A stretch of DNA of 64,000 nt, from the NCBI GenBank assembly GCA_002938205.1, contig PTKZ01000002.1, forward strand, positions 1 to 64,000, in the 5' to 3' direction. The stretch is from Alphaproteobacteria bacterium MarineAlpha5_Bin5. GTDB lineage: Bacteria; Pseudomonadota; Alphaproteobacteria; HIMB59; GCA-002718135. This document shows, piece by piece, positions 34,567 to 44,086 of the stretch. The notes below the pieces were generated by a model. The model searched no databases. It was not told where the DNA came from and worked only from the letters and a program-made list of their open reading frames with translations. The position numbers and the translations under genes were made by a program. Positions within the stretch are counted from its first letter, which is position 1. Every line of letters begins with the position of its first letter.

Positions 34567-36228
34567 TTAAAATAGACCTTCAATTTGTCCTTTTGAATCT
34601 ATCTTTATTGAATTGGCTGCAGGAACGCTTGGTAGACCAGGCATAGTCATTATTTCTCCACATATGACAACTATAAATTCAGCCCCACTCGAAAGTCTAA
34701 CTTCCCTAATGGGTATTGCATGATTTTTAGGAGCTCCTATTTTTGAAGGATCTGTTGAAAAACTATACTGTGTTTTTGCTACACATATTGGAAAATTTCC
34801 ATAACCTAGATTTTCAAATTGCTTAATTTGATCTCTTATTTTTTTATCTACAATCACTTCATTAGATCTATAAATTTCTGATGTGATTTTTTTTATTTTA
34901 TCTAAAAGTGAATCATTATCATTATATAAAAGCTTAAAATTATTTGTTTTATCAGTAAGCGCAACAACTTTTTTTGCAAGTTCAGTAGCTCCTTCACCAC
35001 CTTTAGCCCAATGTTCACATGTTATTATTTCAACATCTAAATTTGAACATTCTTTTTTTAGAGCTTCGATTTCTTTTTGAGTATCATCAATAAAATGATT
35101 AACAGCAACCACTACTGGTAATCCAAATTTATGAATATTTTCAATATGTCTTTTTAAATTAGCAACTCCTTTAATTACAGCTTCTACATTTTCACCTTTT
35201 AAGTTTTTTTTATCTACACCACCATGCATTTTTAATGCTCGAATTGTTGCAACAATAACAACTGCACTTGGCTTGAGATCTGATTTTCTGCATTTGATGT
35301 TTAAAAACTTTTCCGCTCCAAGATCTGCTCCAAATCCTGCTTCAGTTACTACGTATTCAGCTAATTTTAGGCTAGTTTTTGTAGCTATAACACTATTACA
35401 ACCATGAGCTATGTTAGCAAATGGCCCCCCATGAATTATTGCTGGATTATTTTCTAGCGTTTGAACTAAATTTGGCATTATAGCTTGCTTTAATAAAACA
35501 GTCATTGGTCCTTCTGCTTTTAAATCTTTTGCAAATATTGGTTTCCTGTCTCTTGTGTAAGCTATAGTTATATTACCAATACGTCTTTCTAAATCATTTA
35601 AATCATTAGCTAGGCAAAAAATTGCCATAACTTCTGAAGCAACAGTTATATTGAATCCATCTGCACGTGGATATCCATTTGAGACCCCTCCCAGATTAGA
35701 AGTGATTTCTCTTAATGCTCTATCGTTTAAATCTAAACATCTTTTCCATATAATTCTTCTTGTATCAATTTGTAATTTATTGCCCCAATAAATATGATTA
35801 TCAATTAAGGATGCTAATAGATTGTTGGCTGAAGTAATTGCATGAAAATCACCAGTAAAATGAAGATTAATGTGTTCCATTGGAATTACTTGGGCATAAC
35901 CTCCTCCAGCTGCACCACCTTTCATTCCAAAACTCGGACCTAAGCTTGGTTCTCTTAAACAGACTATACTATTTTTTCCAATTTTACATAAACCGTCATG
36001 TAAACCGACAGAAGTTGTAGTTTTCCCTTCTCCTGCTGGAGTAGGAGAAATTGCTGTAACTAAAATTAATTTAGAATTTCTATCAGGAAGTTTATTTATA
36101 GAATCTAAATCAATTTTTGCAATGTGATGACCATAGGGTCTTAGATCATCTTCTTTTAAGTTTATTTTTGCTGCTATTTCTTTTATGTTTTTTTTGACAG
36201 CTTTACGTGCAATTTCAATATCAGACAT
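34567..36228 (-). CDS. fhs: Formate-tetrahydrofolate ligase
   Basis: A 553-residue homotetrameric ligase that interconverts 10-formyl-THF and formate plus [22 protein letters not shown] near residue 56 is the ATP loop, followed by [23 protein letters not shown] and the folate-binding region. The end of the protein, [18 protein letters not shown], is characteristic. Sitting directly upstream of soxBDAG, it likely drains C1 units from sarcosine toward formate with ATP gain, or charges folate for biosynthesis. It is probably the first gene of that operon, as 109 bases separate it from the MetF-like gene. Confidence 0.97.
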   Translation of the reverse strand: MSDIEIARKAVKKNIKEIAAKINLKEDDLRPYGHHIAKIDLDSINKLPDRNSKLILVTAISPTPAGEGKTTTSVGLHDGLCKIGKNSIVCLREPSLGPSFGMKGGAAGGGYAQVIPMEHINLHFTGDFHAITSANNLLASLIDNHIYWGNKLQIDTRRIIWKRCLDLNDRALREITSNLGGVSNGYPRADGFNITVASEVMAIFCLANDLNDLERRIGNITIAYTRDRKPIFAKDLKAEGPMTVLLKQAIMPNLVQTLENNPAIIHGGPFANIAHGCNSVIATKTSLKLAEYVVTEAGFGADLGAEKFLNIKCRKSDLKPSAVVIVATIRALKMHGGVDKKNLKGENVEAVIKGVANLKRHIENIHKFGLPVVVAVNHFIDDTQKEIEALKKECSNLDVEIITCEHWAKGGEGATELAKKVVALTDKTNNFKLLYNDNDSLLDKIKKITSEIYRSNEVIVDKKIRDQIKQFENLGYGNFPICVAKTQYSFSTDPSKIGAPKNHAIPIREVRLSSGAEFIVVICGEIMTMPGLPSVPAANSIKIDSKGQIEGLF

Positions 36229-36337
36229 ATGCTTCCTTAATAATTGTTTGAATTTCTATAGATGATGTTTTGGGTGATATAAATATTTATTTCAATATAC
36301 AAAATAAAAAAACAAGGAAAAGTTTATAATTCTAATT

Positions 36338-37234
36338 TTAAATATTAGAAATAAACTGGTTATTTTTATAGATAATATCAGATTTTTGGAGAGAGTTTAA
36401 CCAATCTGAAGTTTTTTTTATACCTCCAAACGCATAAAAATGAAGTTTTTTGAGTTTTGAATTAGTGAATTTATTTTTATATGAAGCTAAATCATAAATT
36501 AACTTATCTGGTGTTTTTGAGTTAGCTAATTTTGTAATATTCATTGCTTGTTTTGAAATAAAGCGAAGTGAATTTCCTATTCCACATGATTTAGCATAGA
36601 AAAATAATGTTTTTATAGAAGCAGGACCTGGAATACCAGCATGTATTTCTAAATTATTATTAAGCTTATTTAATTCAACTTCCCAATCGATTAAGGATTT
36701 TGCTTGGAAGAAAAATTGAGTTGTTAAATAAATTTTAAAATCAGCTTTTTGTGCAAATTTATTTTTTTGAATTATAGCATTCTTTAATTCATCTTTATTA
36801 ATATCTGGACTTCCTTCAGGATGTCCAGCTACACCAACTTCAGTAAAATTATATTTTGAAAGTAAATCAGTTTCCAAAACATCCATAGTGCTAGATATTT
36901 CACCTTTTTGATTGCCTCCTCCTCCAACAATTAATATTTTAGAACAACCACAAACCTCTGCTAATTGTTTAATATAATTTTCTAATTCTATATTATTTTT
37001 TATAGTTCGGGCTGGCAAGTGGGGTATAACATCAAATCCTTCAATTTTAAGTTTTTTTGCACAATCAATAACTTTTATTGATTCTTCATCAGGTAAATAG
37101 GTTATGTATATGCTATTTGTTTTATTAACTATGTCAGAGAATTTTCCATATTTATTATATACATTTGGTGTTGTTTCAATAGAGTAAGATTTTAGAAGCT
37201 TCTTAGCTAGACTTAAATTTTGATCATTCTTCAT
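36338..37234 (-). CDS. Methylenetetrahydrofolate reductase-like protein
   Basis: A 298-residue TIM-barrel protein of the MTHFR/MetF superfamily. The evidence is the order SIYITYLPDE, GFDVIPHLPART (near residues 66–77), ILIVGGGGNQKGEIS, EVGVAGHPEGSPD with the family's GHPE/GYPE loop, and LEIHAGIPGPASIKTL. It is more divergent than housekeeping MetF, which matches the paralogs found next to C1-demethylation genes in marine alphaproteobacteria. It would reduce methylene-THF to methyl-THF or work in reverse. It lies upstream of fhs in the same direction and faces trhO. Confidence 0.85.
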   Translation of the reverse strand: MKNDQNLSLAKKLLKSYSIETTPNVYNKYGKFSDIVNKTNSIYITYLPDEESIKVIDCAKKLKIEGFDVIPHLPARTIKNNIELENYIKQLAEVCGCSKILIVGGGGNQKGEISSTMDVLETDLLSKYNFTEVGVAGHPEGSPDINKDELKNAIIQKNKFAQKADFKIYLTTQFFFQAKSLIDWEVELNKLNNNLEIHAGIPGPASIKTLFFYAKSCGIGNSLRFISKQAMNITKLANSKTPDKLIYDLASYKNKFTNSKLKKLHFYAFGGIKKTSDWLNSLQKSDIIYKNNQFISNI

Positions 37235-37270
37235 AGTAAAAATTCATTAGTTATTATATTAAGTGAATAA

Positions 37271-38203
37271 ATGAATAATTTAGTTTTTACCATTATTACT
37301 TTTTATCAATTTAAGAAAATTACAAATCCAGAGAAACTTCAAATCGAATTAAAAAATTTTTGTAAATTTAATAAAATAAGAGGTACTATTATTGTGGCTA
37401 AAGAAGGAATTAACGGGACAGCTGCAGGTGTAAAACCTACAATTAAATCGTTGGAATCGTTTTTTATAAGAAAAAAATTTTTGAAATTTAATCCTACATA
37501 TTCATATTACAAATATATGCCCTTTTTTAGACTTAAGGTAAGATTAAAAAAAGAAATTGTTACATTAAAATCTAAATATGTTGATCCGGAAAATATAACT
37601 GGAAAATATATAAATGTACATGATTGGAATGATTTAATAAAAGATAACGAAACCATTTTAATTGATGTTAGAAATGATTTTGAATTTAATCTTGGTACTT
37701 TTAAGAGATCAATTAATCCTAAAACAAAAAGTTTTTCTGCATTTAAAAATTTTATTAAAAAAAATCTTTATAACTGTAAGGAAAAAAAAATTGCAATGTT
37801 TTGTACTGGCGGTATTCGGTGTGAGAAAGCTTCTTCGTATATGATAAAAAATGGCTTTATGGATGTTAATCAGTTAAAAGGAGGAATTTTAAAATATCTT
37901 GAAACTACACCAAAAAATAAATCTCTCTGGACTGGAGAATGTTTTGTTTTTGATAATAGGGTATCAGTTAAAAATGAATTAAAAGATGGAACTTATGAGC
38001 TATGTCATGCTTGTCGTTATCCAATTGGCATAAAAGATTTTAAATCAAAAAAATTTAAAAAAGGACTTTCCTGTCCTCACTGTTATGACAATTTATCAAA
38101 TGCTAAGATGAAAAATTTAACAGAAAGAAATAAGCAAATTGAAATTTCAAAAAAAATGGGAATATATAATCCTTATATTAAACAAACTTTAAGTGATTAT
38201 TAA
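37271..38203 (+). CDS. trhO: tRNA uridine(34) hydroxylase (rhodanese family)
   Basis: A 310-residue protein of the YceA/TrhO family, which makes 5-hydroxyuridine at the tRNA wobble position. The N-terminal acylphosphatase-like part has AKEGINGTAAG near residue 44. The rhodanese domain has ILIDVRNDFEFNLGTF near 131 and the active-site loop FCTGGIRCEKASSYM near 178. The C-terminus has the cysteine pairs CHAC and CPHC of a zinc-like site. A full set of family motifs makes this firm. Confidence 0.93.
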   Translation: MNNLVFTIITFYQFKKITNPEKLQIELKNFCKFNKIRGTIIVAKEGINGTAAGVKPTIKSLESFFIRKKFLKFNPTYSYYKYMPFFRLKVRLKKEIVTLKSKYVDPENITGKYINVHDWNDLIKDNETILIDVRNDFEFNLGTFKRSINPKTKSFSAFKNFIKKNLYNCKEKKIAMFCTGGIRCEKASSYMIKNGFMDVNQLKGGILKYLETTPKNKSLWTGECFVFDNRVSVKNELKDGTYELCHACRYPIGIKDFKSKKFKKGLSCPHCYDNLSNAKMKNLTERNKQIEISKKMGIYNPYIKQTLSDY

Positions 38204-38245
38204 AATAACGTTTTATTTGGATAAATTTTAATATATAGGACGCCA

Positions 38246-38440
38246 ATGGCAAAAAAAACATCATATGCTTTAAAACAATTAATTCCTGAAGAGAATCCAA
38301 AAACAGGAACTAAATATATTGTTCGTAAACCCACAAAGGGCATGAAGGTTTCAGATAAACTTAGGTTAAAAAAGTATGATCCTGTGTTGAAGAAACATGT
38401 TTGGTTTATTGAGAAGAAAATGCCCCCTCATAGTAAGTAA
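38246..38440 (+). CDS. rpmG: Ribosomal protein L33-like protein
   Basis: A 64-residue basic protein. MAKK at the start, YIVRKP and especially the C-terminal KLRLKKYDPVLKKHVWFIEKK correspond to the L33 pattern (L.LKKYDP..RKHV.F.E.K). The N-terminal third does not align as clearly, and it is about nine residues longer than typical alphaproteobacterial L33. It lacks zinc cysteines, as usual in that group. If L33, it is in the large ribosomal subunit. The alternative is another small basic protein; I consider L33 more likely. Confidence 0.7.
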   Translation: MAKKTSYALKQLIPEENPKTGTKYIVRKPTKGMKVSDKLRLKKYDPVLKKHVWFIEKKMPPHSK

Positions 38441-38483
38441 TTTTTTATTTTTTTTATTGTAAAATTTAATATAGCTTCAAGTT

Positions 38484-39788
38484 GTGAGTGAGAAAATAGC
38501 TGTTATAGGATCTGGTATATCAGGTGTTAGTGCAGCATATTTTTTATCTTCTAAGTTTGATGTTCATTTATTTGAAAAAAAATCTAGACTTGGTGGACAT
38601 ACACGAACGATATTTATTGAAGATGATAATAATCTTGCAATAGACACAGGTTTTATTGTGTTTAATAATAAAAATTATCCTGATCTAATTAAATTTTTTA
38701 ATTTATTGGATGTAAAATATGAAAATTCAGATATGTCATTTGCAGTATCAAATTTAATTTCAAAAATCGAATATAGTGGAAAAAATTTTCTAACTTTATT
38801 TGCAAGTTTTAAAAATGTTTTTTCTTATAAATATATAAAAATGATTTTTGAAGTATATAAATTATATAAATTATGTAACAGTTTTGATTTAGAAAATAAT
38901 CAAAACAATATTACAATTAGTGAATTTTTAGATACATATAATTTTTCTAATTATGTAAGAAAATTTCATATTTATCCATTAATTTCATCAATTTGGTCTA
39001 GCAATAATAATAATGTGAAAAACTTTCCATTTGTGTCATTTGTAAATTTTTTTAAAAATCATGGCTTATTTAATTTATCAAACAGACCCCAATGGAAATA
39101 TGTTTTAGGAGGAAGTAAAACTTATATAGATAAAATTATAAATTTAAACCTCTTCAAATGTTCGACTAACTTTTCAATTACTCACATTTATAGAAAAAAT
39201 TCAAAAATTGAGATTATTGATATGAATAAAAAAAAATATCAATTTGATAAAATTGTTTTAGCTACTCATGCCGATGAAGCTTTAGCCTTAATTAGTGATG
39301 CAACACATGAAGAAACGGATATTTTATCAAAATTTATATATTCAAAAAATACTGCTATTCTTCATTCTGATCAAAAACTAATGCCTAATAAGAAAAATAT
39401 TTGGTCTAGTTGGAATTTTATTGTGAAATCTAAAAAAAATAATGACTTTACATTAACATATTGGATGAACAATTTACAAAACCTTAAGACAAAAAAAAAT
39501 TACTTCGTTACTATAAATCCACCTTTTCAACCAAGTACAATTAAAGATATAACAACATTTGAGCACCCAATTTTTAACTTAAGTACTTTACAGGCTCAAA
39601 AAGAACTATATAAAATTCAAGGTAAGCAAAATACCTTTTTTTGTGGGAGTTATTTTGGGTATGGATTTCATGAAGATGGTATACAATCTTCAGCACTTGT
39701 TGCTAAATTGTTGGGATTAAATTTACCTTGGACTCGAGATAAAAACTTCATTAATAGATTACAATTTAATGTAAATAATGAAGTCTAA
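38484..39788 (+). CDS. FAD-dependent amine-oxidase-like protein of the CFA operon
   Basis: A 434-residue flavoprotein starting with GTG. IAVIGSGISGVSAAYFLSSKFDVHLFEK gives the Rossmann motif at residues 4–31, then RLGGHTRTI and IDTGFIVFN. The C-terminal FCGSYFGYGFHEDGIQSSALVAKLLG binds FAD. This subgroup of the amine-oxidase/desaturase family is consistently located with DUF1365 and cyclopropane-fatty-acid synthase genes and is thought to modify unsaturated phospholipid fatty acids, although the exact reaction is unsettled. It overlaps the next gene by 11 bases. Confidence 0.88.
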   Translation: MSEKIAVIGSGISGVSAAYFLSSKFDVHLFEKKSRLGGHTRTIFIEDDNNLAIDTGFIVFNNKNYPDLIKFFNLLDVKYENSDMSFAVSNLISKIEYSGKNFLTLFASFKNVFSYKYIKMIFEVYKLYKLCNSFDLENNQNNITISEFLDTYNFSNYVRKFHIYPLISSIWSSNNNNVKNFPFVSFVNFFKNHGLFNLSNRPQWKYVLGGSKTYIDKIINLNLFKCSTNFSITHIYRKNSKIEIIDMNKKKYQFDKIVLATHADEALALISDATHEETDILSKFIYSKNTAILHSDQKLMPNKKNIWSSWNFIVKSKKNNDFTLTYWMNNLQNLKTKKNYFVTINPPFQPSTIKDITTFEHPIFNLSTLQAQKELYKIQGKQNTFFCGSYFGYGFHEDGIQSSALVAKLLGLNLPWTRDKNFINRLQFNVNNEV

Positions 39789-40551
39789 ATTATTTTTATC
39801 GACAGTCATTCATAAGAGATTTTCACCCTTTACTCATGAATTTAACTATAAAGTTCCTAGTTTATTTATAGATCTAAATGAATTAAATAAATTAAATGAA
39901 TCTTTCACTTTTTTTTCAGTAAATTCTTTTAATATTTTCTCTTTTTTTGAAAAAGATCATGGATTTAGAGATAATAGATCAATAAAGAAATTTATAAAAC
40001 ATTATTTAAAAGAATATAGAATAAACTATAAAGATTTAAATATAAAAATACTTTGCTTCCCAAGAATTTTTGGATATGTGTTTAATCCTCTTTCAGTATT
40101 ATATTGTTTTGATCAAGAAAAATTAATTGCAATATTTTATGAAGTTAAAAATACTTCAAATGAACAACATACATATGTTTTTAGCGGAGAGTCTAAAATG
40201 AATGAATTTAACTTAAGTCATAAATGTTCAAAGCAATTTTATGTATCCCCTTTTATTAATATGAACGGAATGTATTATTTTAAAAATAAAATTAGTAAAA
40301 ATAAAATAAATGTAACTATTGACTTATATAATCAAAACAAGAAAAAAATTTTAATTGCTTCTCAATTTGGTAGGTTGGTAAATTTAACTTCTTTTGGTCT
40401 TTTAAGGTTTATTTTATTGAATCCTCTACTAGGATTTAAAGTTATTATAGCTATTTTATTTGAAGCTTTTCGAATTTTTTACAAAGGTGGAAAATATTAT
40501 GCTAGAAATAAAAAACCGAGTGACTCAATTAGTTTAGAAGGTGTATTTTAA
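39778..40551 (+). CDS. DUF1365 domain-containing protein
   Basis: A 257-residue cytosolic protein of the DUF1365 family. Visible family landmarks include VIHKRFSPFTHEFNYKV at residue 11, the DHGFRDNRSI segment near 60, ILCFPRIFGYVFNPLSVLYCF near 91 and YEVKNTSNEQHTYVF near 120. The family is the regular partner of the flanking flavoprotein and cyclopropane synthase, and may act on fatty acyl chains; no mechanism can be read from the sequence. It ends one base before the start of the cfa gene. Confidence 0.92.
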   Translation: MKSKLFLSTVIHKRFSPFTHEFNYKVPSLFIDLNELNKLNESFTFFSVNSFNIFSFFEKDHGFRDNRSIKKFIKHYLKEYRINYKDLNIKILCFPRIFGYVFNPLSVLYCFDQEKLIAIFYEVKNTSNEQHTYVFSGESKMNEFNLSHKCSKQFYVSPFINMNGMYYFKNKISKNKINVTIDLYNQNKKKILIASQFGRLVNLTSFGLLRFILLNPLLGFKVIIAILFEAFRIFYKGGKYYARNKKPSDSISLEGVF

Positions 40552-41745
40552 ATGAATTTCATAAATGACAAATTGCAAAATTCTATAGAAATAATAACTG
40601 AAAATTTTATTTCTAAGATTTATTATGGTAAAATTCATGTAAAATTTCCCTCAGGAAATGAAAAATTATTTGAAGGAAATGTTAAGAGCTATACTGCAGA
40701 TATTAAAATTAATAGTTATAGATTCATCTCAAAAATATTAAAAAAGAGATCAGTAGGTTTTGCAGAAGCATATATTGATGGTGATTTTACAACTTCAAAT
40801 TTAACAAATTTACTCTTATTAGCGTTTAAAAATGAAAAGTATTTTTTAAATAATTTAAAAATGAATTGGCTTTATTCAGTGTATGCTAAATTGAATCATT
40901 ATCTTAAGGAAAATAGTAAAAAACAAAGTAAAAAAAATATAAAATTTCATTATGATTTAGGTAATGAGTTTTACAATAAATGGCTAGATAAGAGTATGAC
41001 ATACTCCTCAGCTTTTTTCGAAAAAAATCATGAAGATTTGTATGAGGCACAAATTAATAAATATAAAAAAGTCGCAGATACACTTTCATTAAATGAAAAT
41101 TCAGCTTTACTTGAAATAGGTTGTGGTTGGGGGGGTTTTTCGGTCTTTGCTGCAAAAGAATATAAAAGCAAGATAGATGCAATAACTATTTCAAGAGAAC
41201 AATTTGAATTTGCTTCAAATAAAATTCAAAAGGAAGGATTAAATGAGAAAATAAATGTAAGTTTTAAAGATTATAGAGATATAAGAAAAAAATATACAAA
41301 TATAGCTTCAATAGAAATGTTTGAAGCGGTCGGAAAGAAATATTGGGAAAAATATTTTGATGTAATAAAAAACTCCTTATCTCTTAGTGGAAAAGCTGCA
41401 TTGCAAATTATTACAATTGATGAGCATAGAGCCTTTGGTTATCAAAAACAACCAGATTTCATTCAACAATATATTTTTCCTGGCGGAATGCTTCCTACTA
41501 AGAGTCAACTTATCAATATTAATAATAGTGTTGGCTTAAAATGTGCTGAGATTAAAAGTTTTGGTAAATCGTATGCTAAAACTCTTAGTTTGTGGAATAA
41601 TCAATTTCAATCTTCATGGAATGATTTATCAAAAATGGGCTTTAATATTAAATTTAAAAGAATGTGGGAGTATTATTTATCATATTGTGAAACAGGTTTT
41701 CTTTGTAAATCAACAGATGTTTCACATTATTTAATTATTAAATGA
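40552..41745 (+). CDS. cfa: Cyclopropane-fatty-acyl-phospholipid synthase family protein
   Basis: A 397-residue SAM-dependent methyltransferase that methylates double bonds of membrane lipids. FAEAYIDGDFTTSNLTNLL is an N-terminal landmark of the family. KFHYDLGNEFYNKWLDKSMTYSSAFF is the lipid-binding segment near 139, LLEIGCGWGGFSVFAAKEY is the SAM site near 184, and IEMFEAVGKKYW plus FIQQYIFPGGMLPT follow. The start directly abuts the DUF1365 stop and the end overlaps the DUF2878 gene by four bases. Confidence 0.95.
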   Translation: MNFINDKLQNSIEIITENFISKIYYGKIHVKFPSGNEKLFEGNVKSYTADIKINSYRFISKILKKRSVGFAEAYIDGDFTTSNLTNLLLLAFKNEKYFLNNLKMNWLYSVYAKLNHYLKENSKKQSKKNIKFHYDLGNEFYNKWLDKSMTYSSAFFEKNHEDLYEAQINKYKKVADTLSLNENSALLEIGCGWGGFSVFAAKEYKSKIDAITISREQFEFASNKIQKEGLNEKINVSFKDYRDIRKKYTNIASIEMFEAVGKKYWEKYFDVIKNSLSLSGKAALQIITIDEHRAFGYQKQPDFIQQYIFPGGMLPTKSQLININNSVGLKCAEIKSFGKSYAKTLSLWNNQFQSSWNDLSKMGFNIKFKRMWEYYLSYCETGFLCKSTDVSHYLIIK

Positions 41746-42269
41746 GTAAAATTAAATTATTTTTAATTTTATCAGGATATCAAATAACTTGGTTAGCTTG
41801 CGTTTTTGGTGAAAAATTTTATCAAGAACCCTTGAGCGGTTTTTTTTGCGGTTTAGTGTTTATAATTGTGTATATTTTTAATGTTAATGATCACAAAAGA
41901 TTTTTCTTAATAGTTTTATTGATTTCTTTACCTGGTTATTTTTTTGATTCAATTATTGTATATTTTAAAATTTATGAATTTAATTCTGATATTGTAATAG
42001 GTTTTTTACCAATTTGGATGATTGTTCTTTGGTTAAGTTTTGCAACACTTTTTTATGAAGTTTTTATTTTTTTAAAAAATTATCAAATTATTGGAATTTC
42101 CTTAAGCACTTTTTTAGGTCCACTCACATATTATTCTGGTGAAATAATTGGAATTATAAAAATATATGAAATTAAATTGTTCTTATTTTTTATGATTATT
42201 TTTTGGTTTTTACTTATGATATTTTATTTGAAATTAATATTAAAAAAAATTGATTATTCAACTGGTTGA
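41742..42269 (+). CDS. DUF2878 membrane protein
   Basis: A 175-residue protein with about six hydrophobic helices and short loops. The readable parts are YQITWLACVFG at the start, LISLPGYFFDSIIVYFKIY, GFLPIWMIVLWLSFATLFYEVFIFL and FLGPLTYYSGEIIGI, matching the DUF2878 pattern. Its place as last gene of the flavoprotein–DUF1365–cfa operon is the usual one and supports the call. It overlaps the convergent trcR gene by 16 bases. Confidence 0.88.
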   Translation: MSKIKLFLILSGYQITWLACVFGEKFYQEPLSGFFCGLVFIIVYIFNVNDHKRFFLIVLLISLPGYFFDSIIVYFKIYEFNSDIVIGFLPIWMIVLWLSFATLFYEVFIFLKNYQIIGISLSTFLGPLTYYSGEIIGIIKIYEIKLFLFFMIIFWFLLMIFYLKLILKKIDYSTG

Positions 42270-42799
42270 ATTTCTTTTCTACTTCTTGATCGATTAAGAG
42301 CTTTTTCTAAATCAGCAAAAGTACACAAGCCAGTATCCATTGGACTTTTAGATTCAAGAACTGCTTCTCGATAAGTACCGTTTCTAATAGCCTCTACTGT
42401 ATTTTTAGTTGATCCAGTTAGTTTGGCTATTTGAGCACTACTTAATTCTGTAGGATATCTTTTAATTAACCAGAGTATAGCATATGGCTTTTCTTGTCTT
42501 AATGATAATGGAGTATATTTTGTATCTTTTTTTCTCGGGGGAAGAGAATCTACAACCTTGGATTTTATCAACTCTAAATGAGCAGATGAGTCATTTTCGC
42601 ATCTTTTTATCTCTTCCTTTGTCAATTGATTATTATCAATAGGATCGTAACCTCTCATCCCAATAGCCACTTCCCCATCTGCAATCCCCTGAACTTCAAG
42701 CTCATGGAGACCACAAAATTCAGAAATTTGTTGAAATGTAAGAGATGTATTTTCTATTAACCATATGGCAGTTGCTTTTGGCATAAGAGGTAATTTCAT
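42254..42799 (-). CDS. trcR: DUF1013 cell-cycle transcriptional regulator (TrcR type)
   Basis: A 181-residue protein matching the DUF1013 family, known as TrcR in alphaproteobacteria. MPKATAIWLIENTSLTFQQISEFCGLHELEVQGIADGEV at the N-terminus and EKPYAILWLIKRYPTELSSAQIAKLTGSTKNTVEAIRNGTY later are two helix-turn-helix-like units with the same layout. It is a conserved alphaproteobacterial regulator tied to RNA polymerase and cell-cycle genes. Its presence is one of the stronger taxonomic hints in the window. Confidence 0.93.
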   Translation of the reverse strand: MKLPLMPKATAIWLIENTSLTFQQISEFCGLHELEVQGIADGEVAIGMRGYDPIDNNQLTKEEIKRCENDSSAHLELIKSKVVDSLPPRKKDTKYTPLSLRQEKPYAILWLIKRYPTELSSAQIAKLTGSTKNTVEAIRNGTYREAVLESKSPMDTGLCTFADLEKALNRSRSRKEIQPVE

Positions 42800-42870
42800 A
42801 TTTAATCCTTTAAATTAAAAAAAAGTCCTTATAAATATATTCTATTAAATATTATATAAAATAATTGCAT

Positions 42871-43053
42871 ATGACTGATTTTTTAGAAATTGAAGAAAAG
42901 AAAAAAACGATAAATACGTTGAATCTTGATGATTTCAGCATTGAAGATCTAAAAAAATATATAAATGAGTTAGAAAATGAAATTAATCGAGCTAAGAAAG
43001 AAATAGCCAAAAAAAATAAAATATTGAATGAAGCTGATAAATTTTTTACGTAA
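42871..43053 (+). CDS. DUF1192-like small coiled-coil protein
   Basis: A 60-residue protein. LDDFSIEDLKKYINELENEINRAKKEIAKKNKILNEADKFF matches the DUF1192 pattern (LDDLS..EL..RI..LE.EI.R...EI..K...AAD.FF), a tiny alphaproteobacterial family of unknown role. I start at the ATG of 42871; an in-frame TTG two codons upstream is less likely. It is divergent from trcR and ends exactly one base before the stop of rpmE on the other strand. Confidence 0.8.
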   Translation: MTDFLEIEEKKKTINTLNLDDFSIEDLKKYINELENEINRAKKEIAKKNKILNEADKFFT

Positions 43054-43281
43054 TTATTTGCCGATCTTTAGTCCCTTAAACCTTTTTTGAAATCTGGCAA
43101 CTTGACCTTCAGATTCGTTCAAATTTGCTTTTCCACCTGTCCAAGCCGGATGCGACTTGGGATCAATTTCAAGCTTTAAAGTATCAGATTTTTTGCCCCA
43201 AGTTGATCTAGTTTTAAATGTTGATCCATCTGTCATTACAACTTCAATTTCATGATAGTCCGGATGTATTTCTTTCTTCAT
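43054..43281 (-). CDS. rpmE: Ribosomal protein L31
   Basis: A 75-residue L31. [38 protein letters not shown] and [26 protein letters not shown] are the alphaproteobacterial form, which lacks the zinc-binding CXXC of the classical type. Length and all blocks are normal. Confidence 0.97.
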   Translation of the reverse strand: MKKEIHPDYHEIEVVMTDGSTFKTRSTWGKKSDTLKLEIDPKSHPAWTGGKANLNESEGQVARFQKRFKGLKIGK

Positions 43282-43307
43282 ATTTCGGGGTTATAGCTAA
43301 TAACTTG

Positions 43308-44084
43308 TTAATGTAAAGATAGAATTTCTTTTAATTTACCATGGATTATTAAGTTTGAAGCTAAAATATTACGAGATTTTATTGTCCATTCTTTGTCATC
43401 TATCTCTGAAATCATACCACCAGCTTCTTTAACCATTAAAACACCAGATGAAACATCCCAGAGGTTAAGATCTTTTTCCCAAAATCCATCTAGCCTACCT
43501 GATGCAACATAAGCCAGATCTAATGATGCAGCTCCTATTCTTCTTATTCCACTTGATAATTTTGATATTGAATGAATATTATTGAGATCATTATTATCAA
43601 TTTTATTACCAAAAGGAATACCAGTGCCTATTAAGCAGTTTGATAATTCATGTCTTTTGGAAACTCTTATACGTTTGTTATTACACCACGCTCCCTTTCC
43701 CTTTGATGCCCAAAAAAATTCATTTAAAATTGGATTATAGATAATTCCATCAGATATTTCATCTTTATTTAATTTAGCTATTACAATAGCAATGTGTGGT
43801 ATACCGTGAATAAAATTAGAAGTTCCATCAATTGGGTCAATTATAATAATTTCTTTGCTTCCTTTAATTTCACCACTTTCTTCAGTGATAAATCCTGCAT
43901 CAGGATAGTAATATTTTAGAGTTTCAACTAATATTTTTTCTACACTTAAATCACAATTACTAACAAAATCACCTAAACCTTTAGATTGTATTTGTAAATG
44001 TTCAATTTCACCAAAATCTCGAATCATTATTTTTCCAGCTTTTCTAGCGGCTTTTTCAAATATATTAATTATTGGTGGTAACAT
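43308..44084 (-). CDS. suhB: Inositol-1-monophosphatase family protein
   Basis: A 258-residue Mg-dependent phosphatase. FITEESGEIKG near residue 64 and IIIDPIDGTSNFIHGIPHIAIVIA near 75 are the metal-binding motifs, and LNLWDVSSGVLMVKEAGG near 207 is the third (WD..G). In alphaproteobacteria suhB is commonly placed with efp, as here, and may act on inositol phosphate or other sugar phosphates or in RNA-related processing. It begins two bases after the efp stop. Confidence 0.95.
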   Translation of the reverse strand: MLPPIINIFEKAARKAGKIMIRDFGEIEHLQIQSKGLGDFVSNCDLSVEKILVETLKYYYPDAGFITEESGEIKGSKEIIIIDPIDGTSNFIHGIPHIAIVIAKLNKDEISDGIIYNPILNEFFWASKGKGAWCNNKRIRVSKRHELSNCLIGTGIPFGNKIDNNDLNNIHSISKLSSGIRRIGAASLDLAYVASGRLDGFWEKDLNLWDVSSGVLMVKEAGGMISEIDDKEWTIKSRNILASNLIIHGKLKEILSLH

Positions 44085-44086
44085 AA

